Origin: JANMQK01 sp031370485
GTDB taxonomy: Bacteria; Acidobacteriota; Polarisedimenticolia; Gp22-AA2
Reading direction: 5' to 3'
Length of the DNA: 17,134 nt
Assembly (NCBI GenBank): GCA_031370485.1
Contig: JANMQK010000332.1
Coordinates: 1 to 17,134 of the forward strand
Positions 13,978 to 17,134 of this stretch are shown here, in pieces (position 1 is the first letter of the stretch; the number at the start of each line of letters is the position of its first letter). The notes under the pieces are model-generated. The model was not told the origin of the DNA and ran no database searches. It saw only the letters and a program-made list of their open reading frames with translations. The translations under genes and the position numbers were made by a program.

Positions 13978-14841
13978 ATGAACACGAACCGTACCCGGCA
14001 CGAGCTGAAGATGGCGATGTTGCTCGCAGGCATGGTTTCGTTCGCCGGAACCTCCGCCCTCCTCGCCGACCAGATCGTCTACTTCCAGAACGGCAAGGCG
14101 ATCATGGTCAAGAGCATCGAAAAGGGAGACAAGCTCACGATTCTGGAGGTCGAGGGAGGGGGGAAGATCGGCGTCCCCACGTCGCAGATCGTCAGGATCG
14201 AGGATTACCTGATCACGGCGAACGAAGGTATCCCCACCGGCGGGACGCCCGGCCTGCCACAGCCCGCGCCGGTTGCCGCAGCGCTTCCTTTGAATGCACC
14301 GGCACAGGCGAACGCGGGGGCACAACCCTTGAACCGGCCCACGGGCGGGGGGTTTGACGGCGCCCCGCTCGCCGCGGGACAGGGAGTAGGAATTCCGGCG
14401 CCGCTGCCTGTGGGAACGCAGGGGCAGGGTAGCCAGGCCGGTCAGCCGATCAGGGCGCGCTATCCCATGTCGCCGCTCCAGGGCCTGGCGCGTGGCGGAG
14501 CCGATGGCCGGATGGAATCACCCGTCTCGGCCGGGCCCGGAGCCGGTCGTCAGATGACCCCCTTCGGGTTGCGGCATGCCCGTGGCAACGACGGCAGAGT
14601 GGGCGGTTCAGGGCTGGCGCCGGGAAGCTATCAGGAGGCGCAGGCCCTGGCAGCCCAGATGCGTGCCGCGCGTCCCCAGGCTCCACCGGCTACATCGCCG
14701 GCGCCGGCGCCCGCGCCGCCAAGCGAGCCGGCCATGGACGCCGCCACACCGGACACCACCGCGGCCCCGGACAACCCAGCGGCGGACCCGGAGGACACCG
14801 ACGCCGATACTCCCGACGACGAACCCTCCGTGGAGAACTGA
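13978..14841 (+). CDS. secreted protein with a small N-terminal domain and a long Pro/Ala/Gly-rich tail
   Basis: The 287-residue protein starts at ATG 13978, a few bases after a strong GGAGGAGG. A signal peptide (1-30) has a hydrophobic core and a probable cut after ALLA, before DQIVYFQNGK. Residues 31-77 form a compact beta-rich segment (VKSIEKGDKLTILEVEGGGKIGVPTSQIVRIEDY), reminiscent of small acidobacterial proteins whose repeats read 'G....v..v....g.i.....i'. The remaining 200 residues are low complexity, rich in Pro, Ala, Gly and Gln, and end in a strongly acidic stretch (DTDADTPDDE). No enzyme motif is present. It is probably periplasmic or surface-exposed, with a flexible tail. The function is unknown. 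Its stop overlaps the probable CTG start of the next gene as CTGA (14838-14841). Confidence 0.75.
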   Translation: MNTNRTRHELKMAMLLAGMVSFAGTSALLADQIVYFQNGKAIMVKSIEKGDKLTILEVEGGGKIGVPTSQIVRIEDYLITANEGIPTGGTPGLPQPAPVAAALPLNAPAQANAGAQPLNRPTGGGFDGAPLAAGQGVGIPAPLPVGTQGQGSQAGQPIRARYPMSPLQGLARGGADGRMESPVSAGPGAGRQMTPFGLRHARGNDGRVGGSGLAPGSYQEAQALAAQMRAARPQAPPATSPAPAPAPPSEPAMDAATPDTTAAPDNPAADPEDTDADTPDDEPSVEN

Positions 14842-15419
14842 GAATAAGCCGCGCGGCGTCTTCCGCTCCCTCCATCGTCATAGGCCTCACCGGTCCCAAT
14901 GCCTCGGGCAAGGGGGAGGTCGCGAAGTTTCTAGCGGCGCACGACTGGAAGGTCCACTCCCTCTCCGACGTGGTCCGCGAGGAAGCCACCCGCCTCGGTC
15001 TCGACCACACGCGCGACACGTTGATCGCCCTCGGCGTGCGGTTGCGGACTTCCGGAGGGACGGGCGCCCTGGCGCAGGCCATACTCCCGCGCCTCGAGGA
15101 GAGGGCGGTCGTGGATTCCATCCGCAACCCGGGTGAAGTGGCCGCCTTGCGCTCGCTGCCGCGCTTCATCCTTCTCGGCGTCGATGCTCCCCAGCGGCTG
15201 CGCTTCGATCGCTCGATCCGGCGCGGCCGGCCGGGCGACGGGAGCACCCTCGAGGAATTCGCCGGGAAGGAAGCGCGCGAGAACTCGACGACCGAGGCGG
15301 GCCAGCAGCTTCAGGCCACGCTGGCGCTCGCCGACGTGGTGATCCAGAACGACGCCACCCTGGATGAGCTACACGCCAGGGTCCGGCGGGCGCTGGCGGC
15401 GCGTTCCATCACTATCTGA
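14838..15419 (+). CDS. P-loop nucleoside/nucleotide kinase-like protein (UPF0200 / dephospho-CoA-kinase-like), non-canonical start
   Basis: The frame continues 193 codons from CTG 14838 and contains a Walker A motif, LTGPNASGKGEVAKFL, very near its start. It is followed by SLSDVVREEATRLGLDHTRD, then AVVDSIRNPGEVAALRSLP, then LLGVDAPQRLRFDRSIRRGR, and then LEEFAGKEARENS. This matches archaeal UPF0200 and dephospho-CoA-kinase-related proteins along its whole length. The likely activity is ATP-dependent phosphoryl transfer to a nucleotide or similar substrate. No ATG, GTG or TTG lies in frame between the preceding in-frame stop (TAG 14430-14432) and GTG 14970, which is downstream of the P-loop. 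CTG 14838 overlaps the upstream stop as CTGA, and ATA 14844 is six bases after GGAGAA. Alternatives are a -1 frameshift joining the upstream protein, or a sequence error. Confidence 0.8.
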   Translation: MRISRAASSAPSIVIGLTGPNASGKGEVAKFLAAHDWKVHSLSDVVREEATRLGLDHTRDTLIALGVRLRTSGGTGALAQAILPRLEERAVVDSIRNPGEVAALRSLPRFILLGVDAPQRLRFDRSIRRGRPGDGSTLEEFAGKEARENSTTEAGQQLQATLALADVVIQNDATLDELHARVRRALAARSITI

Positions 15420-15428
15420 GCGGCTGAC

Positions 15429-16106
15429 TCAGTAAAGGCTGCCGCGCACCTTCCGGGTGCGGAACGGCACGATGGCGGCGAGCCCCATCGCGAACCCCCC
15501 GATGTGCGCGAACCACGCGACCCCCCCGCCCGTGCCCGGTTGCGCGTTGATCAGCTGGATCAGGAGCCACACCCCGAGAACGATCAGCGCCGGGATCGGC
15601 ACAACGCGGACAAAGACAAAGAGGAAGATGAGCGTCATGACGCGGGCCGCGGGGAACATCACGAGATACGCTCCCAGCACGCCGGCGATGGCGCCGCTGG
15701 CCCCGATCATCGGCACCTTGGAATGGGGCTGCACCGCGATCTGCGTCAGCGCGGCCGCCAGGCCGCAGACCAGGTAGAACACGAGGAACCGCCCCCGTCC
15801 CATGACGTCCTCGACGTTGCTCCCGAAAATCCACAGGTAGAGCATGTTGCCGGCCAGGTGCCAGATCCCGCCGTGGACGAACATCGAGGTGAGAAGGGTT
15901 GCCGCGTTGTAGGCCAGCAGGCCGGGCTGGGTCGGGCCGAGGTCTGTCAGCTCGTAGGGGATGACCGCCATCCGGATAACCATCTGCTCGCGGACCGGCG
16001 CCGGCAGCATCAGGTAGCGGACATAGACCGCGATGTTGGCAGCGAGGATCGCGAAGGTGATAATCGGCAGCCGCCGGCTCGGCACGTCGTCTTTGAGAGG
16101 GATCAT
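15429..16106 (-). CDS. rhomboid-family intramembrane serine protease
   Basis: The 225-residue protein has six predicted membrane helices. It has the rhomboid catalytic pair: Ser137 in GASGAIAG and His201 in FAHIGGFAMG. The conserved HGGIWHLAGNMLYLWIFG (78-95) lies in the second helix, with its His/Asn oxyanion-hole residues. Rhomboids cleave single-pass membrane proteins within or near the membrane; the substrate is unknown here. The N-terminus MIPLKDDVPSRRLPIITF and the C-terminal layout match the short bacterial type without accessory domains. The anti-sigma factor at 8354-9166 is a conceivable target, but nothing in the sequence supports it. ATG 16106 follows a purine-rich GGGGCCGG. The gene converges with the kinase gene, with nine bases between the two stop codons. 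A 5-bp inverted repeat (CTGAG/CTCAG) spans both stop codons. Confidence 0.9.
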   Translation of the reverse strand: MIPLKDDVPSRRLPIITFAILAANIAVYVRYLMLPAPVREQMVIRMAVIPYELTDLGPTQPGLLAYNAATLLTSMFVHGGIWHLAGNMLYLWIFGSNVEDVMGRGRFLVFYLVCGLAAALTQIAVQPHSKVPMIGASGAIAGVLGAYLVMFPAARVMTLIFLFVFVRVVPIPALIVLGVWLLIQLINAQPGTGGGVAWFAHIGGFAMGLAAIVPFRTRKVRGSLY

Positions 16107-16130
16107 CCGGCCCCGTCCTTGCGGGGACGG

Positions 16131-16139
16131 ACTATAGCA
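16131..16139 (-). promoter_or_regulatory. extended -10 promoter of the rhomboid gene
   Basis: The minus strand reads TGC followed by TATAGT (16136-16131, 5/6), an extended -10 element, with no clear -35 box. The start would be near 16124 with an 18-nt leader before ATG 16106. Confidence 0.5.
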
Positions 16140-16198
16140 CAGGGCCCGCCGGCGCCCGGGCGGCTGGCCCGCCTTCGTGCCATCGGGGCCGGCGCTTC

Positions 16199-16227
16199 TT
16201 GACCGCTTCAGCCTCGAAGTCTATGAT
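16199..16227 (+). promoter_or_regulatory. sigma70-type promoter of dxs
   Basis: TTGACC (16199-16204, 5/6) and TATGAT (16222-16227, 5/6) are 17 bases apart. Transcription should start near 16234, leaving a leader of about 70 nt before ATG 16305. It diverges from the rhomboid promoter about 60 bases away. Confidence 0.7.
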
Positions 16228-16235
16228 AGGCGGCC

Positions 16236-16265
16236 ATGTGCTTGCACATTCAGCAACTTCCCTGA
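16236..16265 (+). other. possible leader mini-ORF upstream of dxs
   Basis: ATG 16236 begins nine codons (MCLHIQQLP) ending at TGA 16263-16265, at the very 5' end of the predicted dxs transcript. It has no Shine-Dalgarno and would be nearly leaderless. It may be chance and is listed as a candidate upstream ORF only. Confidence 0.2.
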
Positions 16266-16304
16266 TCGATTCCGAAAACTCCTCGAGCGAGGGCGAGGTT
16301 CTCA

Positions 16305-17134
16305 ATGTCAGAAGCCATCACCGACAAGATGAGCGTGCCGGTCCTGGGAGGCGGGAGTGTGGCGGGTGAGACGGCGGGGGAATCGGCGAGCGCCAGGGCG
16401 TCCCAGTCGATCCTCTCCCGGGTGAATTCTCCGGCCGATGTGCGCGCCCTGGATCTCGGCGAACTGGAGCGGCTCGCGGCGGAGGTGCGCACGTACGTCA
16501 TTGATGTCGTCGCCAAGACCGGCGGGCACCTTGCCCCGAGCCTGGGGGCGGTCGAACTCACCCTGGCCCTCCACCATGTTTTCGACACGCCGCGGGACCG
16601 GATCGTCTGGGATGTCGGCCACCAGGCGTACGTCCACAAGGTGATCACCGGCCGCCGCGACCGGCTGCCGACGATCCGGCAGTACAAGGGGCTCTCGGGC
16701 TTCGTGACCCCGGCCGAGTCCCCCTACGACGCCTTCGGCGTGGCGCACGCCAGCACCTCGATCGCCGCCGCCATGGGGATGGTCATCGCGCGGGACCGCG
16801 CCAAGGACGACTATCACGTCGTCACGGTCACCGGCGACGGCGCGATGACCGGAGGGCTGGCCTACGAGGGCCTGAACAACGCCGGCCACTCGGGACGGGA
16901 CCTTCTGGTCATCCTGAACGACAACGAGATGTCGATCTCTCCCAACGTCGGGGCCATATCCAAGTACCTGACCGGGATCACCTCGAGCAAGTACTACAAC
17001 CGCCTCAAGGACGAGGTGCGCTCGCTGATCCGCAAGATGCCCATGGGGGAGGAGGCGGGAGAGCTGGCCAAGCGCATCGAGCGCAGCCTGAAGGAAGTGG
17101 TCGTCCCGGGCGGGCTGTTCCAGGCCCTCGGCTT
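16305..17134 (+). CDS. dxs: 1-deoxy-D-xylulose-5-phosphate synthase, N-terminal part (runs off the right edge)
   Basis: From ATG 16305 the frame is open for 276 codons to the window edge. It encodes the thiamine-diphosphate-dependent DXP synthase, which condenses pyruvate and glyceraldehyde 3-phosphate in the first step of the MEP isoprenoid pathway, in the cytoplasm. Diagnostic segments are SRVNSPADVRALDLGELERLA (39-59), TGGHLAPSLGAVELTLALH (72-90) and WDVGHQAYVHKVITGR (102-117). The ThDP/Mg motif GDGAMTGG is at 177-184, ending in LVILNDN at about 201-207. The first 35 residues are an extension absent from typical DXS, which begin close to 'ILSRVNSPADV'. GCGAGG six bases before ATG 16305 supports this start. 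A promoter at 16199-16227 drives it. The remaining half of the enzyme (pyrimidine and C-terminal domains) is beyond the window. Confidence 0.94.
   Translation, partial: MSEAITDKMSVPVLGGGSVAGETAGESASARASQSILSRVNSPADVRALDLGELERLAAEVRTYVIDVVAKTGGHLAPSLGAVELTLALHHVFDTPRDRIVWDVGHQAYVHKVITGRRDRLPTIRQYKGLSGFVTPAESPYDAFGVAHASTSIAAAMGMVIARDRAKDDYHVVTVTGDGAMTGGLAYEGLNNAGHSGRDLLVILNDNEMSISPNVGAISKYLTGITSSKYYNRLKDEVRSLIRKMPMGEEAGELAKRIERSLKEVVVPGGLFQALG

Noticed and set aside
15416..15432. CTGAG/CTCAG inverted repeat between convergent stop codons as a bidirectional terminator
   Set aside because: The stem is only 5 bp with a 7-base loop and there is no T run on either side.
16113..16130. Hairpin CCGTCC/GGACGG upstream of the rhomboid gene as an RNA regulator
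   Set aside because: The predicted transcript start (about 16124) falls inside it, so the complete stem would not be present in the mRNA.

Overview
This is a GC-rich, gene-dense bacterial chromosome segment made of ordinary housekeeping, envelope and regulatory genes. I see no phage, insertion sequence, CRISPR array or other mobile DNA. Several features recall Acidobacteriota or a neighbouring uncultured high-GC Gram-negative lineage: repeat proteins of the 'NNP/WMK' HEAT-like type around a RodZ-like gene, a GspG-like pilin, a bactofilin, and a Wzy-TPR fusion. This placement rests on family impressions only, because the window has no marker such as rRNA.

Layout. (1) 1-1875, minus strand: the N-terminal part of a HEAT-like repeat protein, a RodZ-like helix-turn-helix membrane protein with a near-consensus sigma70 promoter, and a second HEAT-like protein. 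(2) 1934-3987, minus: a fused homocysteine S-methyltransferase/methylenetetrahydrofolate reductase behind a tRNA-Thr(CGT). (3) 3988-6160, plus: a regulatory intergenic region with a sigma54 promoter and twin operators, then a type IV pilin-like protein, a YigZ/IMPACT protein, a bactofilin and a tiny membrane-anchored diheme CXXCH protein. (4) 6130-7698: a geranylgeranyl-reductase-like flavoprotein (minus) divergent from a 59-residue two-helix membrane protein (plus). (5) 7741-10076, plus: an ECF sigma factor, a zinc-finger anti-sigma factor and an exported helical-repeat protein ending in a SHOCT-like domain, packed as one operon. (6) 10086-12371, minus: an O-antigen ligase/polymerase-like membrane protein with seven C-terminal TPRs. 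(7) 12497-15419, plus: a DUF2007 protein, a GHMP sugar kinase, a secreted Pro/Ala-rich protein, and a UPF0200/dephospho-CoA-kinase-like P-loop protein that lacks a canonical start codon. (8) 15429-16106, minus: a rhomboid protease. (9) 16305 to the right edge, plus: the N-terminal 276 residues of DXP synthase (dxs).

The most informative non-coding feature is the pilin control region. It has a textbook -24/-12 promoter at 4213-4227, preceded by two dyad-symmetric 13-mers exactly 32 bp (three helical turns) apart. This is the geometry expected of an NtrC/PilR-class enhancer. Other points worth attention are the kinase whose P-loop lies upstream of any ATG/GTG/TTG, an 8-codon mini-ORF joined by ATGA overlaps to genes on both sides, a strong hairpin over the likely ribosome-binding site of the YigZ gene, and the sigma/anti-sigma/exported-protein triad. 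No gap between genes exceeds 300 bases.
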